NCBI GenBank assembly: GCA_002748055.1
Contig: PDRI01000026.1
Coordinates: forward strand, 1-41,690
Direction of reading: 5' to 3'
Length of the DNA stretch: 41,690 nt
DNA from: Bacteroidota bacterium
GTDB taxonomy: Bacteria > Bacteroidota > Bacteroidia > Bacteroidales > GCA-2748055
Shown: positions 10,175 through 17,098 of the stretch, piece by piece
How the letters are laid out: each line of letters starts with the position of its first letter
Position numbering within the stretch: the stretch's first letter is position 1
Notes under the pieces: generated by a model
Told to the model about the DNA's origin: nothing
Databases searched by the model: none
What the model saw: the letters and a program-made list of their open reading frames with translations, nothing else
Made by a program: the position numbers and the translations under genes

Positions 10175-11401
10175 TTACTCCGATTGAGGCAGATTAACCA
10201 TGCTCATCACCTGCGCGATCATTTGTTTTTGTTCGGCTGTGACTGCCAGATTTTCTGCTGCTTTGAAAGAAACCCCGGCCTCGTCCTTTCGCTCCAGAAT
10301 GTAAAGGACCATACCATGGTAAAAAAAATAATCGAATTGAGGCTCAAGCTCGTAACAGGTTCTGAACCAACGTTCTTCATTTTCAAGTAATTCCGGAGTC
10401 ATGTATTGCTGGTCCATGTCTGTTATCTGGGAAGCCGCCCGGTATAACCACTGGTGGTCTCCCTTGCGGTCAGATGCAAAACGGGCATCTACATAGCTGA
10501 TCAGCTCGGCCGGTTTATCGGTATAATAGTAATACTGCAGAAAAGGAAGGGATTTAAGATCCCAGACACTGGTTTCCCCGGCTTCGATCATCGGGCCAAG
10601 CTCATTGGCCATCCGGCTGACCAATGATACATCGTTCTGTTCAACTGCTTTTACCAGTGAATGATTGTAAATCTTTTCCAGGGCGAGCATGTAATCGGAT
10701 CCCAGAACGCGTTGCAATCGGTCCCGGTCCGAAGCAAAAGCTGGCCACCATTCATCTTCCAGATCCATATAAAAAGCGACAACCATGATGTCTTCATCGT
10801 TCAGCTCAGTCCCCTCGATGAGTTGCTCCATGTATTCCGAAGCAAGCACTTCGGCCTCCTCATCTCTTCCCATTTCGCGTACAGCAGCAAGGTAGGCTGC
10901 AAAGTCCTTGTTTGAAAGGCCTCTGGCTTCCTTTGCTTCCTCATATGCTCTTATCTTCCGGTAATTTGCGGCTGCGCTTTCCAGCCTGTTTTTCAGCTCC
11001 GGCGCATCGGTATAACCAACGATACTGCTGATCGGGTCGCCCGAAGATGAAAAGACAAACACACTGGGATAGCCCTGCAGCTTATTTTCCTCAGCGTAAA
11101 CCCGGCCATAATCCGTTTCTCCATCCATGCGAACATTGATGAAATAGGCATTCATATAAGAAGCCAGCAGGGAATCGGTATAGACCTCCCTGTCCATCAT
11201 CTTGCAGGGGGCACACCATTTTGCATAGACATCGACAAACAACATCTTGCCCTGCACGGAGGCAAGACGTTCAAATTCCTGCATCTCAGATGCCGTACTT
11301 ACTTCACTGAACCTGACCTGCGTAAATCCCCGGACAGGCAACAACAGCAAGAGCACAGTACACAATAAACCAATGCCCTTATAAGCACTTGAATTTCTCA
11401 T
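10175..11401 (-). CDS. Exported thioredoxin-fold protein with helical C-terminal domain
   Basis: A signal peptide (about residues 1-27, LLCTVLLLLLPVRGFTQ) sends it to the periplasm. Residues about 35-150 are a thioredoxin-like domain with the redox motif W62-C63-A-P-C66 in VDVYAKWCAPCKMMD and the cis-proline region LQGYPSVFVF. The remaining 250 residues are mostly helical, ending AAENLAVTAEQKQMIAQVM, and look like TPR-type or DUF-like repeats. Bacteroidota have many such proteins, thought to act as periplasmic disulfide reductases or oxidases; the partner here is unknown. It lies 47 bases after the glycosyltransferase gene, in the mltG cluster. Confidence 0.85.
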   Translation of the reverse strand: MRNSSAYKGIGLLCTVLLLLLPVRGFTQVRFSEVSTASEMQEFERLASVQGKMLFVDVYAKWCAPCKMMDREVYTDSLLASYMNAYFINVRMDGETDYGRVYAEENKLQGYPSVFVFSSSGDPISSIVGYTDAPELKNRLESAAANYRKIRAYEEAKEARGLSNKDFAAYLAAVREMGRDEEAEVLASEYMEQLIEGTELNDEDIMVVAFYMDLEDEWWPAFASDRDRLQRVLGSDYMLALEKIYNHSLVKAVEQNDVSLVSRMANELGPMIEAGETSVWDLKSLPFLQYYYYTDKPAELISYVDARFASDRKGDHQWLYRAASQITDMDQQYMTPELLENEERWFRTCYELEPQFDYFFYHGMVLYILERKDEAGVSFKAAENLAVTAEQKQMIAQVMSMVNLPQSE

Positions 11402-11448
11402 CTTTTATCTCCTTTGATTGTCTTTGTAAAAACGCTTGCATCAGCCAT

Positions 11449-12576
11449 TTATTTTTCCCGCTTTAAAAGCCCGGCTTCCCTGAGTAATGCCAGGTAATAA
11501 TGCGACTCCCTCTCCCAGCACAATTCCCGGGCTGCTTTCTCAAGCGCCTCCTTCCAACGGCCCTCGTCTGCCATGGTGAGCATCTCGCTGACCATTCCGG
11601 CCAAGGCTAAGGGACTTCTCTCTGTTGTAGTTCTGCCCACCTTATAGCCCTCCACAACCGCTTTCATCTCGGGCAATGCCGAACAAAGCACGGGTATTCC
11701 GGCCTGAATATAGTCGAACAATTTATTGGGCAGGGCATAACGGTAACTCAAGCCCCGATCCTCCTCCAGCGAGAAACCCAGGTCGGCCGAACTGGTGTAG
11801 CGATGCAATTCTTCCGGCTCCAATCTGCCCAGGAACACGACCCGCCCCGACAAGCCCTTTTCAGTAACTCTTTTCCTGAGTGCCTTCTCAATATCACCCA
11901 CCCCGGCCAGCAAAAGCATTGCATCGTCAAGAAAGGGCATCATATCAATCATCAGTTCTATGCCCCTGCCTACATTCAACGCACCCTGGTAGATCAGCAA
12001 ATACCTGGCTGCATAGCCTTCCCTGATGCTTCGATCCGGTTTGGGCACTCGCTGCAGGGGAAGATTCCGGACAACAGCAAAAGGAACCCCATAGCGTTTT
12101 CTGTAAAGAGTAGCGATGGATGAGCTGACTGTAATGGCGGTTTTTACTCTGGGTAAGAGGCAGGCTTCCAGCCTGCTCCATATGTTTCGCTGAAGAGGCC
12201 TTTCCAGCAATTCGGGAACACGGGTAAACAGTTCGTGGCTGTCATAAACCAAGGCTGTGCCTCTAATGCCGGCCGCCAGGCTTGTCGCAAGCAAAGTATC
12301 CAGGTCATTTGCCACGAACAGGAAGGGCTTTCGACAAGACATAAGACTGCAGAACAGGCGCAGGTTGAAGCAGGCATAAAAAAGCGGCCCACGCCTGAAA
12401 AGCATCCGGTAACGGCGGAGTTTAATGCCTGGGGCAATCTTCACGTCCGGACTGCCAGGGAGCCTTCGACCGATGCAATGAACCTCAAATCCTTCTTGCT
12501 GCAAAAGCAAAGCCACACGGTGAACCCGCTGGTCACTGGCCAGATCATTGATCACCGATATGTAAGCCCGTTTCAA
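11449..12576 (-). CDS. Glycosyltransferase, GT4-like (GT-B fold)
   Basis: The protein has the two-domain layout of GT4 enzymes. The N-terminal half includes INDLASDQRVHRVALLLQQEGFEVHCIGR, VANDLDTLLATSLAAG and VYDSHELFTRVPELL. The C-terminal nucleotide-sugar half includes YLLIYQGALNVGRGIELMI, VVFLGRLEPEELHRYTSSADLGFSLEEDRGLSYRYALPNKLFDYIQAGIPVLCSALPEM. The E-x7-E-like segment around SLEEDRGLSYRYALPNK fits donor binding. There is no ATG before about residue 70; both the track start (12627) and mine are TTG. I chose TTG 12576 because LKRAYISVINDL is the usual N-terminus of this family. The acceptor is unknown; cell-surface polysaccharide or glycolipid is likely. Confidence 0.85.
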   Translation of the reverse strand: MKRAYISVINDLASDQRVHRVALLLQQEGFEVHCIGRRLPGSPDVKIAPGIKLRRYRMLFRRGPLFYACFNLRLFCSLMSCRKPFLFVANDLDTLLATSLAAGIRGTALVYDSHELFTRVPELLERPLQRNIWSRLEACLLPRVKTAITVSSSIATLYRKRYGVPFAVVRNLPLQRVPKPDRSIREGYAARYLLIYQGALNVGRGIELMIDMMPFLDDAMLLLAGVGDIEKALRKRVTEKGLSGRVVFLGRLEPEELHRYTSSADLGFSLEEDRGLSYRYALPNKLFDYIQAGIPVLCSALPEMKAVVEGYKVGRTTTERSPLALAGMVSEMLTMADEGRWKEALEKAARELCWERESHYYLALLREAGLLKREK

Positions 12577-12691
12577 GAAATCGTCTGAGGCAATAAATAT
12601 AGGAAAAAGCACCTGCAGTTGAGCCAAACCGGCCTAAGCAAAACCCCGGGTCCGGACCTGAAACTGAGCGATTCCCAAAGTGGCTTTGCAA

Positions 12692-13756
12692 TCAGCGATA
12701 AATCCGTTTCTTGTTTAGTGCACGCTGGTAGGCACTGGCATTCCGGTTGTGCTGGGCCAGGGTTTTGGCAAAGGCATGCCTGCCACTGAAATCGGCCTTC
12801 GCACACATGAACAGATACCTATGCTTCTCATAGTCGAGTACGGCATCGACTGCCGATACTGAGGGAATGACGATGGGTCCCGGTGGAAGTCCCTTGTACT
12901 TATAGGTATTGTAGGGCGATTCTATGTGCTTGTCTTCATTCAGAATCCGCTTCAGGGTAAAATCGCCCATCGCAAATTTCAAGGTTGGATCTGCCTGCAA
13001 AGGAATACCCTTTGCGATGCGATTCATGTATAAACCGGCAACCCGCCTGTTTTCCTCATCGAACATGGTTTCTTCATCCACAATTGAAGCCAGGGTAACA
13101 ACTTCCGTTCTGCTCATTCCAATCTTTTCGGCCTTTTTATCCCGATCACCTTTCCAAAACCGCTCATACTCTCGATGCATTCGTTCACAAAAAGTCTGGG
13201 GTGTATCGGTCCAGAAAAACTCATAGGTATTGGGGATAAACATCGCATAGAAGTTCTCCCTGCTGAAACCATAAACAGCCGGTGTTTTCTGATCCAGTAA
13301 ATAGTCGGCAAAACTTGCAGAATCGACCTCCAGATAGCGTGAGACCTTCGCAGCAAGCAGTTCCATATTCCGGACATTGTTAAACACAACCATGACGGGA
13401 TCCTGCCGACCCGATCGCAGCATATTCACAAGTTCGTTGTTGCTGATCCCATCTCTGATTTTGTATCTTCCCTTGCTCAGCTTATCACCAAAGCCCTTTT
13501 TCCCGGCTACCCATTCAAAGGACTTCCTGTCGATTAAACCTGCCTCGGACTGAAGCCTGCCGGCAAGCTCATCGAGGTCTGTATGATCGGACACATAAAA
13601 AATTACATGATCTGTGTCCAGCTCCACATTGGGCATAAAGACCCTGCTGTAGAGTTTGAAGACCACCAGCACCATGATAATGAGCCCGAGAAAGACGATC
13701 AGGATGGAAAGACGAACCGCCTTGCCAACCCGCTTTGTATGTCTGCGTTCAAACAT
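12692..13756 (-). CDS. mltG: Endolytic peptidoglycan transglycosylase MltG (YceG-like)
   Basis: An inner-membrane-anchored lytic transglycosylase that cleaves nascent glycan strands and sets their length. One N-terminal transmembrane segment (about residues 16-34, LSILIVFLGLIIMVLVVFKL) is followed by a LysM-like region and the YceG catalytic domain. The catalytic glutamate lies in LASIVDEET (E229, by alignment from memory with E. coli E218 in the motif I-x-E-K-E-T). The substrate-site stretches IPLQADPTLKFAMG, YNTYKYKGLPPGPIVIPS and CAKADFSGRHAFAKTLAQHN are also conserved. The length is normal. It is the first gene of a minus-strand cluster with the glycosyltransferase, and a TACATTTG -7 element lies just upstream. 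Confidence 0.95.
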   Translation of the reverse strand: MFERRHTKRVGKAVRLSILIVFLGLIIMVLVVFKLYSRVFMPNVELDTDHVIFYVSDHTDLDELAGRLQSEAGLIDRKSFEWVAGKKGFGDKLSKGRYKIRDGISNNELVNMLRSGRQDPVMVVFNNVRNMELLAAKVSRYLEVDSASFADYLLDQKTPAVYGFSRENFYAMFIPNTYEFFWTDTPQTFCERMHREYERFWKGDRDKKAEKIGMSRTEVVTLASIVDEETMFDEENRRVAGLYMNRIAKGIPLQADPTLKFAMGDFTLKRILNEDKHIESPYNTYKYKGLPPGPIVIPSVSAVDAVLDYEKHRYLFMCAKADFSGRHAFAKTLAQHNRNASAYQRALNKKRIYR

Positions 13757-13780
13757 GCCTGTTCAACTTTTCAGTACACA

Positions 13781-13788
13781 CAAATGTA
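13781..13788 (-). promoter_or_regulatory. Candidate -7 element of the mltG promoter
   Basis: TACATTTG on the minus strand, an exact match to the Bacteroidota TAnnTTTG consensus, 25 bases upstream of the mltG ATG. No TTTG is found at the ideal -33 distance, so this is support for a promoter but not proof. Confidence 0.45.
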
Positions 13789-13825
13789 ACAGAATCTGGT
13801 CAATTGATCAGGTTACCCTATAGCA

Positions 13826-13852
13826 GGAGAGCCATCATTGTGATGGCCCTCC
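13826..13852 (-). terminator. Hairpin downstream of the peroxiredoxin gene
   Basis: Twelve-base arms GGAGGGCCATCA and TGATGGCTCTCC (one mismatch) with a three-base CAA loop, starting about ten bases after the peroxiredoxin stop codon. There is no U tract after it, so it may stabilise the 3' end or act as a weak terminator. Confidence 0.55.
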
Positions 13853-13861
13853 TCCTGAAAT

Positions 13862-14572
13862 CTATTTCTTAAGCACCTTTTTCAGCACCTCTTCCTTATC
13901 AAGCTTTTTGGTACAGAAGAACCAGTCTTTGCAATCGAGTTCCCCATCGTCCATTCTCTCTTTAGCTGTTCCACAGGAGCCTGCAGGCCCGATAATCACA
14001 TCATCGCCCGGACGCCAGTCTGCCGGAGTAGCCACGCCAAATTCATCGGCAGTCTGCAAAGCGATAATAGCCCTGTAGAGCTCATCGAAATTCCTTCCAA
14101 GACTAAGGGGATAGTAAATGATAGCACGGATAATGCCCTTTGGATCAATAATAAAGACAGCCCTTACAGCTTTGGTGCTATCCTCATTGGGCTGGATCAT
14201 CCCGTACTTCCCGGCCACCTCCATCGTGATATCCTCAATGAGCGGGAAAAGAACCTCAATGTCTTTCATCCCCTTGTACTCGATCTTTTCCCTGATGGTA
14301 CGCAACCAGGCGATGTGGCTATAGAGGCCATCGACAGACAAACCTACCAGCCTGGTGTTGGCCTCAGCAAACTTATCCTCCATGGAGGCAAAGGTCATAA
14401 ACTCGGAGGTACACACCGGGGTAAAATCGGCGGGGTGACTAAAAAGGATGACCCAGCTTCCTTTGTAATCATTCGGAAAATGAATATCACCCTGGGTAGT
14501 TGCAGCTTTGAATTCCGGTGCAGCATCTCCGATTCGCGGCATCGCATTCATTTGTTGGTTTCGTTCTTCCAT
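13862..14572 (-). CDS. Peroxiredoxin, 1-Cys (Prx6) type
   Basis: A thiol peroxidase that reduces H2O2 and organic peroxides in the cytoplasm. The track ORF extends upstream over the perR gene. I take ATG 14572 (MEERNQQMNAMPRIGD), 19 bases after the perR stop, giving 236 aa, normal for Prx6. The peroxidatic cysteine is C54 in SHPADFTPVCTSEF; the conserved arginine region and DPKGIIRAIIYYPLSLGRN are present. The extended C-terminus (GPAGSCGTAKERM, LDCKDWFFCTKKL) adds three cysteines, so an extra resolving disulfide is possible. It is downstream of a PerR/Fur-type regulator in the same apparent operon, which suggests peroxide-responsive expression. Confidence 0.95.
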   Translation of the reverse strand: MEERNQQMNAMPRIGDAAPEFKAATTQGDIHFPNDYKGSWVILFSHPADFTPVCTSEFMTFASMEDKFAEANTRLVGLSVDGLYSHIAWLRTIREKIEYKGMKDIEVLFPLIEDITMEVAGKYGMIQPNEDSTKAVRAVFIIDPKGIIRAIIYYPLSLGRNFDELYRAIIALQTADEFGVATPADWRPGDDVIIGPAGSCGTAKERMDDGELDCKDWFFCTKKLDKEEVLKKVLKK

Positions 14573-14591
14573 TTCTAATTGTTTAATTGGT

Positions 14592-15023
14592 TTACTTATG
14601 CTTCTTTCGGTATCGACCTCTGATCTGCAGCGAAAACTCGTCAATGTCGAAACCCTCGATTTCTTTCTCTTGAAAATACTCCCTGATAAGCTTGTCGAGC
14701 CCCTCATCGTGATAATCGCCAATCAAATCAGTCTCGGAGCAATAGAGATGATGATGATGGCTCATAAGCGCATCATATCTCATGGCATCCTTATCGGTAT
14801 GAACACGCTTCAGCAGTTGCTTCCCGACAAGGGTATCCAGCACCTTATAGATGGTACCAATGGCAATATTCGGATGCTTTTGACGGGTCCTGGCAAGTAT
14901 CATCTCGGCCGTCGGATGATTCGCCAGGGCGTGCACTGCTTCCAGAACAGCCAAACGCTGAGGCGTAATCCGAAGGCCCTTTTCGGCCAATCGCCTGCTC
15001 AATTCCTCTCCTGAGATCTTCAT
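14592..15023 (-). CDS. perR: Fur-family transcriptional repressor, PerR-like
   Basis: A winged-helix metal- and peroxide-responsive repressor. I take ATG 15023 (MKISGEELSRRLAEKGLRITPQR) instead of the longer track start, giving 143 aa as in Fur/PerR. The DNA-binding helix region is GLRITPQRLAVLEAV with IAIGTIYKVLDTL; the metal site includes SHHHHLYC (H89-H92) and D/E residues in IGDYHDE. The C-x-x-C structural zinc pair usual in Fur reads C-S-E-T here, so only one of its two Cys remains and no C-terminal C-x-x-C is present. It is immediately upstream of a peroxiredoxin gene and preceded by a candidate operator, so autoregulation plus peroxide defence is the likely role. The name perR is inferred from this context; Fur is the alternative. 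Confidence 0.88.
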   Translation of the reverse strand: MKISGEELSRRLAEKGLRITPQRLAVLEAVHALANHPTAEMILARTRQKHPNIAIGTIYKVLDTLVGKQLLKRVHTDKDAMRYDALMSHHHHLYCSETDLIGDYHDEGLDKLIREYFQEKEIEGFDIDEFSLQIRGRYRKKHK

Positions 15024-15053
15024 GTCCGGAGCAAATATAGTGATTTTTTCTTT

Positions 15054-15081
15054 TATAAGAATAATTCCTATATGAGGAATT
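15054..15081 (-). promoter_or_regulatory. Candidate Fur/PerR operator: two overlapping 9-1-9 palindromes
   Basis: TATAAGAAT-A-ATTCCTATA (15054-15072) is a 9-1-9 inverted repeat with 8 of 9 positions paired. AATTCCTAT-A-TGAGGAATT (15063-15081) is a second, shifted by nine bases, with 7 of 9 paired. The 9-1-9 geometry is that of Fur-family boxes. The site starts 31 bases upstream of the perR ATG. Confidence 0.6.
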
Positions 15082-15085
15082 GTCG

Positions 15086-15114
15086 CAAAAAAAGACCACT
15101 CCAAAGAGTGGTCT
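15086..15114 (-). terminator. Rho-independent terminator after the class I aminotransferase
   Basis: On the minus strand a perfect 9-bp stem (AGACCACTC / GAGTGGTCT) with a 4-base loop is followed by seven T. It lies about 23 bases after the aminotransferase stop and separates it from perR. Confidence 0.9.
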
Positions 15115-15136
15115 ACAACTCAAAAATGGTTCAAAG

Positions 15137-16330
15137 CTATTTCAGGCCTGCAAGTGCCGACTTCAGACGCTGCATAGCCTTCTCCAGATTTTCATCGGAA
15201 TTCGCATAAGAAATCCTGACACAACCGGGTGCACCAAAAGCAGAACCGGGAACGGTTGCAATATGCCCCTCTTCAAGCAAATAAATGCAGAGATCCATGT
15301 CGTTCTCGAGTTTTCGCTCACCGGCACGTTTTCCAATGTAAGCACTAAAGTCGGGAAACACATAGAAGGCCCCTCCCGGAATGGCACACTTTACGCCTTC
15401 CAGGTCGTTAACATGGCGGAGAATGAGGTCTCTTCTGCGGAGGAAGGCTTCATTCATTTCTTTCACACAGCGCTGGTCCCCTTCCAGGGCAGCCAGGGCA
15501 GCCCGCATTGAAATGGAACAGGCTCCGGAGGTCATCTGCCCCTGCAACTTCGTGCAAGCCTTCACCAGCCATTCCGGACCGGCCATATAGCCAATCCGCC
15601 AACCAGTCATGGCATACCCCTTGGAAACCCCGTTTACGATAAGCACACGATCCCGGATCGATGCAAATTGGGCAATGGACTCATGGCCACCAACAAAATT
15701 AATGTGTTCATAAATCTCATCCGAGATCACAAAAACCTGGGGGTGGCGTTCGATCACAGCAGCCAGGGCGGCCAACTCCTCCCGGGAATACACAGCACCC
15801 GTGGGATTCGAGGGCGAACACAGAATCAGAGCCCTGGTTCTGGGGCTGATAGCAGCCTCCAACTGTTCGGGCTTTATCTTAAACTCATCTTCAACACTGG
15901 TCTCCAGAATCACGTTCACGCCTCCGGCAATCTTGCCCTGCTCAGCATGACTTACCCAATAAGGTGCCGGAACAATCAGTTCCTCTCCCCTTTCGAGCAA
16001 ACACATCATAATATTGGCAAGTGCATGCTTGGCCCCTACCGTAACCATGAGCTGTGAGGGCGCATATTTAAGCCCGTTTTCCTTCTCAAGCTTGAGCGAA
16101 ATGGCCTTCAGTAAATCGGCATAGCCGGCTACCGGTGAATAACCATGCCAGGGGCCGTCAATGGCCTCCTTTGCAGCAGCACAAATATGAGCGGGAGTGG
16201 GGAAATCGGGTTCACCCACACTCAGATTAATCACATCGATGCCCGCTTCCTTCATTTCACGCCCCTTCTGGTTCATCGCAATCGTAGCTGATGAAGCAAG
16301 AGACTTAATTGTAGCCGAAAGATGTTCCAT
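15137..16330 (-). CDS. aspC: Class I pyridoxal-phosphate aminotransferase (aspartate / prephenate aminotransferase type)
   Basis: A fold-type I PLP enzyme of 397 aa, most like the aspartate aminotransferase Ib subgroup, which transfers amino groups between aspartate and 2-oxoglutarate (some members also use prephenate). Visible features are INLSVGEPDFPTP near the N-terminus, GAKHALANIM (phosphate-binding turn), SPSNPTGAVYSREEL, VISDEIYEH, the PLP lysine K237 in NGVSKGYAMTGWRIGY, and FYVFPDFSAYIG with the C-terminal CVRISYANSDENLEKAMQRL. It is transcribed alone between a divergent plus-strand gene and its own terminator. The gene symbol is by family resemblance; substrate choice cannot be read from the sequence. 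Confidence 0.9.
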   Translation of the reverse strand: MEHLSATIKSLASSATIAMNQKGREMKEAGIDVINLSVGEPDFPTPAHICAAAKEAIDGPWHGYSPVAGYADLLKAISLKLEKENGLKYAPSQLMVTVGAKHALANIMMCLLERGEELIVPAPYWVSHAEQGKIAGGVNVILETSVEDEFKIKPEQLEAAISPRTRALILCSPSNPTGAVYSREELAALAAVIERHPQVFVISDEIYEHINFVGGHESIAQFASIRDRVLIVNGVSKGYAMTGWRIGYMAGPEWLVKACTKLQGQMTSGACSISMRAALAALEGDQRCVKEMNEAFLRRRDLILRHVNDLEGVKCAIPGGAFYVFPDFSAYIGKRAGERKLENDMDLCIYLLEEGHIATVPGSAFGAPGCVRISYANSDENLEKAMQRLKSALAGLK

Positions 16331-16431
16331 AAGTTTTGGAAATAATTGGATGATTGATTGGTTTTCAGACAGCTAAAATACGCTTTTCGTAATAATTTCC
16401 TTATTATTGTGGGCCTCAAGTTTTGAAAAGA

Positions 16432-16965
16432 ATGAAGATGGAAAGTCTGTTGGAAATCCTGAAATATACCCTCCCCGCACTGCTTGTTTTTTTTACCGTG
16501 CTAATCCTGCTCAGATCCTGGTCCCGAAACGAAGAAAGGAGAAGACAGCAGGAATTCAACATGCAGCTGTCCGATGATATTCTGCCTGTCAGAATGCAGG
16601 CTTACGAGCGGATCATCCTTCTGCTGGAACGCATATCCCCCGATTCCATGATTCTGAGGCTTGGCCGGCCCGAATACAGTGCAAACCAGCTTCAGAAAGA
16701 GTTACTGATTGCCATCAAGCAGGAGTATGACCACAACCTGAGCCAACAGATTTACATTAGTTCGGCCGGCTGGGAAAAGGTTAAAACAGCAAAGAACCAG
16801 ATTACCGGACTGATAAATACGACCATGATGGAACTCAAGCCGGAGGCTTCGGGTACGACCTTAGGGAAACGAATCCTGGAACGGCTCGCAGAATTAAATG
16901 ACACCCCCTCGCAGGTTGCCATAAACTTCCTGAAGAAAGAGGTCCGCGAGTTGTTCCTGAACTGA
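16432..16965 (+). CDS. Conserved membrane-anchored protein of unknown function
   Basis: The track starts at TTG 16423; ATG 16432 is the more likely start (MKMESLLEILKYTLP), giving 177 aa. A single N-terminal transmembrane helix (about residues 11-25, LPALLVFFTVLILL) is followed by a charged, helical cytoplasmic domain containing RRRQQEFNMQLSDDILPVRMQAYERIILLLERI, with SPDSMILR and a C-terminal NFLKKEVRELF. I recognise this as a type of protein common in Bacteroidota, but no function is known to me. It is divergent from the aminotransferase gene and convergent with htpG. Two copies of GACCTGGTTCC sit just after the stop codon. Confidence 0.8.
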   Translation: MKMESLLEILKYTLPALLVFFTVLILLRSWSRNEERRRQQEFNMQLSDDILPVRMQAYERIILLLERISPDSMILRLGRPEYSANQLQKELLIAIKQEYDHNLSQQIYISSAGWEKVKTAKNQITGLINTTMMELKPEASGTTLGKRILERLAELNDTPSQVAINFLKKEVRELFLN

Positions 16966-17034
16966 AGACCTGGTTCCACATTGCGGACCTGGTTCCTTAG
17001 CTATACACCAGCAAAAGACCATGCGGAAAATACA

Positions 17035-17075
17035 ACCGGGGACGGCCGTCCATGATACGGAAGGCCGTCCCCGGT
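17035..17075 (-). terminator. Strong hairpin terminator after htpG
   Basis: A perfect 13-bp inverted repeat (ACCGGGGACGGCC / GGCCGTCCCCGGT) with a 15-base loop lies 24 bases beyond the htpG stop. On the minus strand it is followed by TGTATTTT, a weak T tract. It may also end the convergent plus-strand gene, though no T tract follows on that side. Confidence 0.75.
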
Positions 17076-17098
17076 AAACAGGTCTGATGCAATTGTGT

